Of a stretch of 64,000 nucleotides of DNA, positions 53,907 through 61,525 are shown in pieces. The position numbers and the translations under genes were made by a program. Source of the stretch: Lysinibacillus_B sp031181585 (GTDB taxonomy: Bacteria; Bacillota; Bacilli; Bacillales_A; Planococcaceae); the NCBI RefSeq assembly GCF_047301505.1, contig NZ_CP154840.1:434001-498000 (forward strand), given 5' to 3'. Under the pieces are notes generated by a model. That model searched no databases, was not told the origin of the DNA, and saw only the letters and a list, made by a program, of their open reading frames with translations. Position 1 is the first letter of the stretch, and every line of letters begins with the position of its first letter.

Positions 53907-55496
53907 AGCATCATTATAAAAGATTTAATCACTCCTGAAACTATAACAGCAAAAGTTGGAGATCAAGTAAAGCTTCCGGCAACTGTTACAGCGAAAATGA
54001 GTGATGGGACTACGAAAGAAGTACCTGTTAACTGGAATCCTAGTACAATTGATACTTCGATATCAGGGACGCGAACGGCAGTAGGTACTGTAGAGAATTT
54101 TAATGGAAAGGTGGTATACACAGTTATAGTTGAAGCAGTAGAGACAGGGAATGCACAAATCAGTTTATATAAAGATTCTACTTCTTCAAACAATAAATTT
54201 AACTTTGAAAATATATCTAATTTCTATATTGTAAACAAGCAAACGGGCACAAAGTACAATGATGGAAAGACTCCAAGCCAATCTACAAGAAAGAATCAGT
54301 TCGAAATGTCCGGTTTGCCAACAGGTGAATATACCATTCATGTAGAATTGGCAGATGGTATGGTTATTAGAGAAATTGAATTAGGTGAACCCTATAAAGA
54401 AAAAAAGTATGATCCAGACACTAATCCATTAGTAATTAGTAGTAAGAAGACTACTTATGTTAACGTAGTGATAAAAACAGAAACCACTTTAGCGGAAATT
54501 AATCCCCTTGAAGACTTAATTGTCCCTGCAAATATTTCACTTGAAGAATTTAACACAGCCCTTCCAAAACAAACAACCATTATAGATTCGTCAGGTAAAG
54601 AACACTCAGTAGATTTAAAATGGGATATTAGACCATTTAATTTTGAAAGCTGGAGAAAACCAGGTGAGTACACTGTGACTAGCGAGTTCTTTACCCTTCC
54701 CGTCAATGTCTCCAATACTGAACCGGCAACTAGATTAGAAGTAGCGCTAAACATTATCTTCAAAAATATAATGGATCCTGAATTAGAAAATGCAATTACT
54801 GAAGCTGAAGAGGCAGTTAATGCATTAGTTGATGCAGTTAAAAAGGCCGGTAGTTCAGATGAAGCACAAAACGAAATTAGTAAAGCGCAGGAAAAAGTGA
54901 ATAAGGTAAAAAAACTTGATAGTGAATATGACACTTCTATTTGGGAAGGCGTCATTAAAGAGCAGCAAAATATTGTTGAACAAGTGAAGAAAAAGGAGAA
55001 AGAAAAAGCTGATCAAGAAGCAGGTGCAGCAGTAATGGATCAAATAAATCAGCTTCCTTCATCGAAGGAAATTAAAATAGAACATAAAGGAATAGTAGAA
55101 GCAGCTCGAAAAGCGTATAGTGCCCTTACAGCAGATCAGCAAGCCTTAGTTACTAACATAGCCAAGTTGTCAGATGCTGAAAAAGCCATAATGGCAATAG
55201 AAGAAGCGGCGGCTAATGAAAAAGATGTGTTAGAAGCTAAAAAAGCTTTAAATGTTACGGTACAAGGAGATAAATTAACATTGGCAACCGAAGGAAGTAA
55301 GAGAACTTCAATCGCATGGAAGTCTTCTGATTCAACATATGTAAATGCCTCTACAGGAAATGTGAATAGACCTAAGCTTTTTACACAAACAATCACGTTG
55401 ACTGCAACAATTACTAAGGGTAGTGCAAAAGTAACTCAATCATTCACGGTTAAGGTCCCAGCACCTTGGTGGGCAATAACTGTCACTAAAGATTAA
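53907..55496 (+). CDS. Alternative 3' exon 3: Ig-like and helical-repeat surface segment
   Basis: 529 residues starting SIIIKDLITPETITAKVGDQ in the shared phase. An Ig-like domain (about 5-75, with VPVNWNPSTID) is followed by a carboxypeptidase-regulatory-like beta domain (about 78-165), a second Ig-like domain (VDLKWDIRPFNFE, about 205-270), two charged coiled-coil segments (about 280-440), and a terminal Ig-like domain (IAWKSSDS, about 455-529). The segment VEAARKAYSALTADQQALV resembles the repeats that end the S-layer protein. The first ATG (53997) is 30 codons in and lacks a ribosome site. Confidence 0.75.
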   Translation, partial: SIIIKDLITPETITAKVGDQVKLPATVTAKMSDGTTKEVPVNWNPSTIDTSISGTRTAVGTVENFNGKVVYTVIVEAVETGNAQISLYKDSTSSNNKFNFENISNFYIVNKQTGTKYNDGKTPSQSTRKNQFEMSGLPTGEYTIHVELADGMVIREIELGEPYKEKKYDPDTNPLVISSKKTTYVNVVIKTETTLAEINPLEDLIVPANISLEEFNTALPKQTTIIDSSGKEHSVDLKWDIRPFNFESWRKPGEYTVTSEFFTLPVNVSNTEPATRLEVALNIIFKNIMDPELENAITEAEEAVNALVDAVKKAGSSDEAQNEISKAQEKVNKVKKLDSEYDTSIWEGVIKEQQNIVEQVKKKEKEKADQEAGAAVMDQINQLPSSKEIKIEHKGIVEAARKAYSALTADQQALVTNIAKLSDAEKAIMAIEEAAANEKDVLEAKKALNVTVQGDKLTLATEGSKRTSIAWKSSDSTYVNASTGNVNRPKLFTQTITLTATITKGSAKVTQSFTVKVPAPWWAITVTKD

Positions 55497-55579
55497 TCTC
55501 GAATCCCAAGCATTCAACGACATTTCATCACTAAATCCAAGGGGCAGCAGCGACACTTTATATTTAATGCAATAAGCAA

Positions 55580-55617
55580 AAATAGGGAGCATGGGAAACC
55601 ATGATTCCTATTTTTTA
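55580..55617 (+). terminator. Terminator after exon 3
   Basis: AATAGG/CCTATT and CATGG/CCATG arms around GAAA (55581-55612), followed by TTTTTTATT. Confidence 0.85.
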
Positions 55618-55698
55618 TTGAAAATTAATACTCTGAATTGTCGGAATTTCCTGGTTGGGTTTGTTTATCTGACTTTCAACTTCCCTTATAATTGAATT

Positions 55699-55813
55699 GG
55701 GGAAATAAGTTAGGAACACTGCTGACGGATCGCCGTATGCGATGAAAGTCGCCTGTGCGGTGAAGGCCTGTTCGAAAGCTGTGAAAAAAAGATAGACAGT
55801 ATAAGGCGGGAAT
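55699..55813 (+). ncRNA. Intron 3' module 4: domain IV 3' strand, domain V, domain VI
   Basis: GGGGAAATAAGTT (55699-55711) is again complementary to 45131-45143. Domain V (55730-55763) carries a U-A to U-G change in the lower stem. Domain VI has CCUG/CGGG (a U-G in place of C-G) and an upper hairpin CTGT/ACAG. The 3' end is taken at GGGAAU (55813). Confidence 0.85.
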
Positions 55814-56209
55814 AGCGAAGTTGTGCTTCAAGACCTGGATAGTGCCAATATCGAAATTTTAGATCGTTCTTACTGGGGAAATCCGGCTTCATTTCGTTTT
55901 ACTTCAGATAAAGGGGCTGGAAATAATAAATGGACAGGCTCCGGTCTAAAAGCAGGTGATACCATTCGATTTATCGCAGGTTCTGAGGAAGCTGTTTTTA
56001 CATTAAATTCGGATTTTTTAAAGAACATGACTGGTAATCAATGGACTGTTAGTACATTTGGGGATTTGAGTCTATCGCCACATTTTACATTCAGTTCAAC
56101 TGCAGTTAATTTCGACAACCAAATAACTGCCGGCACGAATGTAATGGTAAAATTACAAGGCCAAGCAGGCAATGAGTCTGCAGGTTTCATCATTGTAGTA
56201 AAGGAATAA
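55814..56209 (+). CDS. Alternative 3' exon 4: beta-rich surface segment
   Basis: 131 residues starting SEVVLQDLDSANIEILDRSY in the shared phase. Beta-rich with a glycine-rich turn (SDKGAGNNKWTGSGLKAGD), resembling a single immunoglobulin-like or adhesin module; no family assigned. No ATG near the start; a GTG two codons in lacks a ribosome site. It is the last segment before the array ends. Confidence 0.7.
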   Translation, partial: SEVVLQDLDSANIEILDRSYWGNPASFRFTSDKGAGNNKWTGSGLKAGDTIRFIAGSEEAVFTLNSDFLKNMTGNQWTVSTFGDLSLSPHFTFSSTAVNFDNQITAGTNVMVKLQGQAGNESAGFIIVVKE

Positions 56210-56293
56210 ACGATTACCTTTCCTTGCTCCTGATATGCTCGCTAATAAATACGTTTATGTACCGTCTGTACGTACAATAAATGAATTGATATA

Positions 56294-56336
56294 GAGCAAC
56301 ATACCTGGCAGATTACTAGGTATGTTGCTCTTTTTA
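56294..56336 (+). terminator. Terminator after exon 4
   Basis: GAGCAACATACCT (56294-56306) pairs perfectly with AGGTATGTTGCTC (56318-56330), followed by TTTTT. This is the 3' end of the intron/exon array. Confidence 0.92.
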
Positions 56337-56416
56337 GATAGTCAACGAAAAAATCAAGTCATGAAAAGCTGAGCGGATGCAGCATTATATTATATAGGCT
56401 GCTGAAGTAATGATCG

Positions 56417-57415
56417 TTATAAATGATTCTTTTTAATTTCTGCTATAAGTTTATCCATACTTTCTTCGCTGATTGAAAACATTGTTTGCCTAAAATTGAA
56501 ACCCTGCCCCGTAACAGTTTTCATTTGAGAAGCGGACATCGGTGTTTTCAGTACCTGGAATTGATTGAGCTTGGTAAAAGTTTCGGCCTTTGGATGACCG
56601 TTATAGTCTTTTTTATCAAATTTCCCTGTTCCTGTTCCGTAGGCTACGATGCCGACGCCGCTCTGATAGAGGAAGACACAGTCGCCCTTTTGGATTTTTT
56701 CAATTTTCTCCTGCCAGCCTTTATGGTAGGCGGCAGCTTTTTGTTCACGGATCATCTCCTGGGTTGTAGCTGGGTTGTTTGAATGGTTCGTATTTAGTAC
56801 ATAGGCGTTGCTTTCATATTCTAAAAAGCTATCGATCGGTGAGTACATATTAAATTCCAAGTAGTACTCCCCGTTGATTTCAAATACCCAATAGACGATG
56901 GCGTCGATTTTCAAACCATTTTTCTTCCAGTAAATAATTGCCTCGACAGTCTGCTGATCGAGTCCATTGGTCATTATAATGAAGTGCTGCTGCTGGTTGA
57001 ACAAATCTTTTGCAAGCTTTTCGGAACTCCCTTTGTCGAAATATTGTTGATGTGCATCATCCAATTCGATCGTTGTTTTGCTATAGCTCTTATATTTTTC
57101 ATTCAGCTCATCATATGTACTGTTGCCAAATAGTTGTCCATATCGAAGCACCTGCAGTAAGTTTTCCTGATTGGAACCCCATCTTTTCAGTTCGAAAATG
57201 TACAAATCACCGTTCTGATCGAGCGCTAAAATATCAGGCTCCTCCTGCCGCGGCCGCTCATTGAAAATTGTCATCAGTTCGTTGCTGGAGATAAAGTCTT
57301 GTAGATGCTTTGAAACAAGTACTTCCAAGTCTTTTTCCTTCCAGCCTATCGAGCTTAAGCTGACTTTCTTGACCTTCGAATAATCGTGGGAGTTGGTATC
57401 GATTTTGTATAACAT
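56417..57415 (-). CDS. NucS-like PD-(D/E)XK nuclease fused to a PUA/EVE-like domain
   Basis: 332 residues. The N-terminal half contains a nuclease-type core: EPDILALDQNGDLYIFELKR (about 59-78) supplies D...ExK, followed by the helix QVLRYGQLFG. The C-terminal ~110 residues (KIQKGDCVFLYQSGVGIVAY, about 237-256) look like a PUA/EVE-type nucleotide-binding pocket. Such fusions occur in modification-dependent restriction and other defence proteins; that role is inferred. It is a single minus-strand gene, opposite to its neighbours. Confidence 0.65.
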   Translation of the reverse strand: MLYKIDTNSHDYSKVKKVSLSSIGWKEKDLEVLVSKHLQDFISSNELMTIFNERPRQEEPDILALDQNGDLYIFELKRWGSNQENLLQVLRYGQLFGNSTYDELNEKYKSYSKTTIELDDAHQQYFDKGSSEKLAKDLFNQQQHFIIMTNGLDQQTVEAIIYWKKNGLKIDAIVYWVFEINGEYYLEFNMYSPIDSFLEYESNAYVLNTNHSNNPATTQEMIREQKAAAYHKGWQEKIEKIQKGDCVFLYQSGVGIVAYGTGTGKFDKKDYNGHPKAETFTKLNQFQVLKTPMSASQMKTVTGQGFNFRQTMFSISEESMDKLIAEIKKNHL

Positions 57416-57638
57416 ATGAATGGTTCTCCTTTTGCTGTGGTAATTAATACCATTATAGTATTGGTGTTTGCTCTAGACAATAACAATGAGATGATTACTT
57501 TCTATATAAATTGCTTTTTCTTCCTGATTTTCATAGAACAAAAGGCATAAACCATTTATACTATTAAAGGTATGTAAATTATTTCAAGAACTTATTAACG
57601 AAAAGAATATAGCAGGCTAAAATTGTCGGAGGATTGTT

Positions 57639-58466
57639 ATGAGTGATGTAATGTTATATGTGTTGATAAGCGGCATATTAATGCTTGGAAGCTATTTTAT
57701 GCTCCATTCTGCAAAAAAGCAGATGAAAAGCAGGCGGAAGCTTTATAGAAGGCGCTCTATAAGTAGTTTTATGCAGAGTATTTTGCTCGTTGTAAAAGGT
57801 GTCCTGGCTATAGCTTTTTTAGGAATGGGCATTGTTTTTGTTTCTCTAGGCATGGATGAGTATAAAAAAGGAAACCAGCCTGAAGTAGCAGGTGCAACAA
57901 CGGAAACTCCATCTGCTGAAAAAGCAGGAGAGAAGGAGAACGTGGATCCAGGAAAAGAGCTGTATGAGAAAGGATACGAAGCCTATAACAATGGCCGGGC
58001 AGAGGAAGCGATGGAGCTTTTTCATAAAATCAGGAAAAAGTCTGCTTATTATACAAAGGCACAAGAATCGCTTGAGCTGATTGAGCAAGAGCTATATTGG
58101 AATAGTGTAGATTATCCGACCTATGCAGAAATTACGAAGAGTCCTGAAGATTATGTAGAAAAGCTTGTCTCCTTTGCGGGTCCAATCGTTGATATCGTCG
58201 AGCACAAAGGTAAAACGTTAGTTGTAATAGCAGCAACATTTGAAAATGGCTATGCTGAAAGTGATGTGCTGGCCGTCTATCCTTCTACAACAGAGTATAT
58301 GGAAAATGACATGGTGACAATTACCGGAACTATGAAAGGCAGCTATTTACAGGTGGAACAGAAGAACTTTATAGGAAACTATCTGAATGCAGCTTACAGT
58401 TTTTCTACGACCGGTTATTCCAATGTAAACCAAATACCTGTAATTGAAGCAGATTATATTGATTAA
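57639..58466 (+). CDS. Membrane protein with TPR-like and OB-like parts
   Basis: 275 residues: two membrane helices (about 4-22 and 47-70), a charged linker, a TPR-like helical pair (KELYEKGYEAYNNGRAEEAM, about 106-125) and a C-terminal beta-barrel-like domain (about 160-245) reminiscent of small OB-fold domains in secreted Bacillus proteins. Function unknown. The ribosome site is GGAGGA. It is followed after 13 nt by a zinc-ribbon membrane protein, probably one operon. Confidence 0.7.
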   Translation: MSDVMLYVLISGILMLGSYFMLHSAKKQMKSRRKLYRRRSISSFMQSILLVVKGVLAIAFLGMGIVFVSLGMDEYKKGNQPEVAGATTETPSAEKAGEKENVDPGKELYEKGYEAYNNGRAEEAMELFHKIRKKSAYYTKAQESLELIEQELYWNSVDYPTYAEITKSPEDYVEKLVSFAGPIVDIVEHKGKTLVVIAATFENGYAESDVLAVYPSTTEYMENDMVTITGTMKGSYLQVEQKNFIGNYLNAAYSFSTTGYSNVNQIPVIEADYID

Positions 58467-58479
58467 ATGGGGAATCATT

Positions 58480-58791
58480 ATGCCAAGATGTTTGTATTGC
58501 CATACGATGAATCATGCAGATGCATTGTCGTGCAAAAAATGTAAAAAGGTGTTGCCTGTGTCGAATGGGTATACCTGTCCTAAATGTCAAACGGTGAACG
58601 GTCCTTTTAGGGATACATGCAAGTCATGTAACTTTGATATAAGAAGCTTAAAGGTGCCGGAAAGCCAATCGAAAGCTAAGCGTAAATCCAAAGGAGACTT
58701 TTTTAGCTGGGTTATGCAGACGGTGAAATACATAACGGTACTGATTTGTTTATTGATTTTGGGATATGCTGCGTATTTCTTTATTAACTAA
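58480..58791 (+). CDS. Zinc-ribbon membrane protein
   Basis: 103 residues. Two or three CxxC knuckles (CLYCHTMNHADALSCKKC, CPKC, CKSC) form double zinc ribbons in the N-terminal 55 residues; a basic linker and one C-terminal membrane helix (about 80-100) follow. Start set at ATG 58480 after GGGGAATC. The architecture is common in poorly characterised membrane proteins; no function assigned. Confidence 0.7.
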   Translation: MPRCLYCHTMNHADALSCKKCKKVLPVSNGYTCPKCQTVNGPFRDTCKSCNFDIRSLKVPESQSKAKRKSKGDFFSWVMQTVKYITVLICLLILGYAAYFFIN

Positions 58792-58796
58792 ATAGT

Positions 58797-58840
58797 GAAA
58801 AAGGGGTGTCAAAAGCGGATTTTGTCACCTTTTTTTACAT
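58797..58840 (+). terminator. Terminator after the zinc-ribbon gene
   Basis: AAAAAGG...CAAAA pairs imperfectly with TTTTG...CCTTTTTT (58797-58839), ending in a T-run. Confidence 0.6.
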
Positions 58841-59005
58841 TAGAGTATAAAAATAGCTTGTTTATAAGGAGAACACAAGCAGTTATCAGTACTCAATTCT
58901 TTGGCGGCATCTGTTAGAAGAATATAAGAGAAAAAAGACAATAGATTGATTATAACAATACTTGGTAAGAATTTAAGACAGCCGAGGGAAGAAAGGGGAG
59001 CCATT

Positions 59006-60217
59006 ATGGAAGCACGAGTACTTTTAAATGAAGTAACAAGTATTTCGAAGAAGTATCAATTGATTAATGAAAAGACGGGGAAGAATTTTAATATTTTTCG
59101 GATTTTAGGGAACGGTACGGCGGAAGTAGCGATTTGCAGAGTGATGCACGAATTATTGGACCCTTACGGAAGTCATGGACAGGGGGATATCTATTTACGG
59201 TCATTTGTTCATTCCGTTCTTCAGCTCGAGTTTACGAAAAAGGATTTTGAAACAGCACAGGTATACCGGGAATATGTTATTGATGAGAACCGCCGAATTG
59301 ATTTATACATAAAAACAAGAAATCATGCTATTCCGATTGAAGTGAAGATTTGTGCAAAGGATCAGGCGAAACAGTGTGAGAATTATTATCGGACAGCTGT
59401 AAATTCACCTATCTATTATTTGACGCCGACAGGCTCTATGCCTACAGAGGAAAGCCTAGGGAGCTTGAAGAGAGAAGATATCCAGTGCATTTCTTTTCGA
59501 GAGTCAATTGTCTCGTGGATAGAAAAATGCATCACTCTAAAAGAAACGGTCCGGCTTCCTTCCATTAGAGAAGTATTATGGCAATTCCTAGATACAATCA
59601 AACTGTTTACAAACCAGGTAGGAGATGAGCAGGAAATGGAGATTCAGCAGCTACTCGCATCGAGCAGCCAGAATATGAAAAGTGCGCTGCAGATAGAGAG
59701 TAATATAAATGAGGCCCGAATTTTACTGATGAAGCGGTTATTTCAAGCTTTGGAAGCTGGCATAGATATGGAGAAACTGCATATACAGGATGACTATGCT
59801 TACAATGATTATAAAAGAACGAAAGGTTATTATACTAAAGGCAGGAGCGGTCTGCCAGGTCTTCATTATGTATATAAAAAGGATATAGTAGAAGGAAATG
59901 ATCTTTGGTTTTCTATTGAAATAGATGATTATTTGTACGCTGGCTTTTATCTAGATGCCGAAGATGAAGAGAAAGAGTATTTAGCTTTTGAGGAAATCCA
60001 GGCATTATTGCCGCATAGAGAGAAAGTTAATCGAGACGGTTTGTATTTACATTGGGAATACCTTCCCTTACATGAAGAGGAGAAACCTAATTTTCGTTTA
60101 GCCAGCCTTTCGGATTCTTATAGTGACTTATTTGATGAGGCAGAATTTCAGGTATTTGTAGAAAGATGCTTAGAAGGTATACATAAGTTACTGAATTGCC
60201 ATTTATCAAATGACTGA
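59006..60217 (+). CDS. PD-(D/E)XK nuclease-superfamily protein
   Basis: 403 residues. The N-terminal region shows the core of a PD-(D/E)XK fold: a glutamate helix (ICRVMHELLDPYGSHGQGD, about 39-57), then RRIDLYIKTRNHAIPIEVKI (about 95-114), giving D and ExK, and a following helix QCENYYRTAV. The rest is helical or beta and unassigned. Resembles the PDDEXK_4 group annotated as nuclease superfamily proteins, often in accessory or defence regions. ATG 59006 follows AAAGGGGAG. Confidence 0.75.
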   Translation: MEARVLLNEVTSISKKYQLINEKTGKNFNIFRILGNGTAEVAICRVMHELLDPYGSHGQGDIYLRSFVHSVLQLEFTKKDFETAQVYREYVIDENRRIDLYIKTRNHAIPIEVKICAKDQAKQCENYYRTAVNSPIYYLTPTGSMPTEESLGSLKREDIQCISFRESIVSWIEKCITLKETVRLPSIREVLWQFLDTIKLFTNQVGDEQEMEIQQLLASSSQNMKSALQIESNINEARILLMKRLFQALEAGIDMEKLHIQDDYAYNDYKRTKGYYTKGRSGLPGLHYVYKKDIVEGNDLWFSIEIDDYLYAGFYLDAEDEEKEYLAFEEIQALLPHREKVNRDGLYLHWEYLPLHEEEKPNFRLASLSDSYSDLFDEAEFQVFVERCLEGIHKLLNCHLSND

Positions 60218-60224
60218 GTTTTCT

Positions 60225-60455
60225 CTATAGATCATTAAATAATTGGTAGATAGGTAAAGCCCTTTCCTCTAGCAAGTCAAGATGATGCATATTAAATAGA
60301 AGAGATGAAAATAGTGGTGTTCGGTTTTCTAGGCTTATCCAAGTATTAGCTTTTAAACATTCTGCCTCACTTTCCATTTTCTTTGCTATAAATAGTGATT
60401 CTGTTCCTTTTAAAATGTCATTTCCTATTAGTAAACGGGGGCTTTCCGTCGGTAA
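60225..60455 (-). pseudogene. Remnant of a minus-strand gene
   Basis: On the minus strand a coding-like frame of ~76 codons ends in TAG at 60227-60225 and reads TESLFIAKKMESEAECLKAN in its middle and LFNMHHLDLLEERALPIYQL near the end. Upstream it runs into a TGA near 60456, with no start codon plus ribosome site. It looks like the 3' part of a decayed gene; family not recognised. 60456-60633 holds nothing else. Confidence 0.35.
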
Positions 60456-60633
60456 TCAGGCTATTTCATTTTCTTCTGTTCGATTGGCCTTTTCAGTGAA
60501 TGAACTTGCTTTCTGCTAAATTTTAATCCAGTAATCTAGCATAATAAGATCCTTAAAGTTGGTTCGGTAAATTCCCGAATGCTGCCGTCTAGTCCTGAAA
60601 ATTAGGGAGAGCCCCAATCCTTCTTAAATAAAA

Positions 60634-61410
60634 TTAAATATCTAGTCCCTCTACCCAAGGATATTGTTTATCCCCGAATAGTGCTGCTTTGTTAAACCCG
60701 GGATGCTCTTCTATGTCTAGTGTACAGTTGGATAATTCGAGAAAATATTTACCTTTCGCATTTTCAATCCGAATATCCAGACCGCCTTCCAGTAAAATTT
60801 TTTTTAGTCGATAGATGGTCGTATAAAGATTCTGTTCAGCTTTTTTCAGCTCAATATTAGGCCATAATTTTTCTGTAAGCTGCCATTTTTCAATTCCATG
60901 TTTCCGGTATATGAGCATAAGTGCAAATAACTCTTCCACCTTTACTGTCGGCCATTTTAATCGCACTTCCCGGCTATTTTGAAAAATTTTAATATGGCCA
61001 AGGAGCTCGATTCTTAAGCCATCATTAGGTGCAATACTTGAATAAACTTTTCTTTTTTCAATGACTCGTTCCAGTGCTATGCGAATATCCTCGTCATCTG
61101 CTGGTTTCAAAAGATAATGGATTGCATTCAGCTTGAAAGCATCTACAGCATATTGGTTGTATGCCGTGACAAAAATAATTTCTATTTCTATGCATGTATT
61201 GAGAAGTTTCGTACCGAGTTCAATTCCATTCATACCAGGCATCTCAATATCCAGAAAAACGATGTCTGGTTTTAAATTTGGGATTTCACTAAGTGCGACA
61301 GCCGGTTTGTGAAATTGATCGACGACCGTGGCTAAGCCGGTACTCTCTAATTGTATTTTTAAAAAATTGGAGACTAACATTTCATCATCAACAATCACAG
61401 CTTTCAACAA
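60634..61410 (-). CDS. Response regulator with SARP-like winged-helix output
   Basis: 258 residues. The receiver domain has the acidic pair in VIVDDE (about 4-9), the phospho-acceptor aspartate in IVFLDIEMPGMNG (about 51-63), and the KPADDEDI signature. The output domain (about 145-240) resembles the SARP/OmpR-type winged helix (KWQLTEKLWPNIELKKAEQN, TTIYRLKKIL). Start taken at TTG 61410, eight bases after AAAGGAG; a longer in-frame TTG at 61545 would overlap the kinase gene. It is transcribed with the upstream kinase. Confidence 0.85.
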   Translation of the reverse strand: MLKAVIVDDEMLVSNFLKIQLESTGLATVVDQFHKPAVALSEIPNLKPDIVFLDIEMPGMNGIELGTKLLNTCIEIEIIFVTAYNQYAVDAFKLNAIHYLLKPADDEDIRIALERVIEKRKVYSSIAPNDGLRIELLGHIKIFQNSREVRLKWPTVKVEELFALMLIYRKHGIEKWQLTEKLWPNIELKKAEQNLYTTIYRLKKILLEGGLDIRIENAKGKYFLELSNCTLDIEEHPGFNKAALFGDKQYPWVEGLDI

Positions 61411-61525
61411 AAAAAACGCTCCTTTCTTAATTGAAGGTATGGATATGTAATTCGCGCCCAGCCCGTTAATTATTGCCGCTTTTCCTCTATAGACAAAAAG
61501 CATTTGAGCAGGGCGCTTATATTTT

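Noticed and set aside
45684..55813. The four repeated modules as a CRISPR array or insertion sequences
   Set aside because: Spacing is kilobases and irregular, there are no cas genes, no transposase and no terminal inverted repeats; the repeats fold as group II intron domains V and VI.
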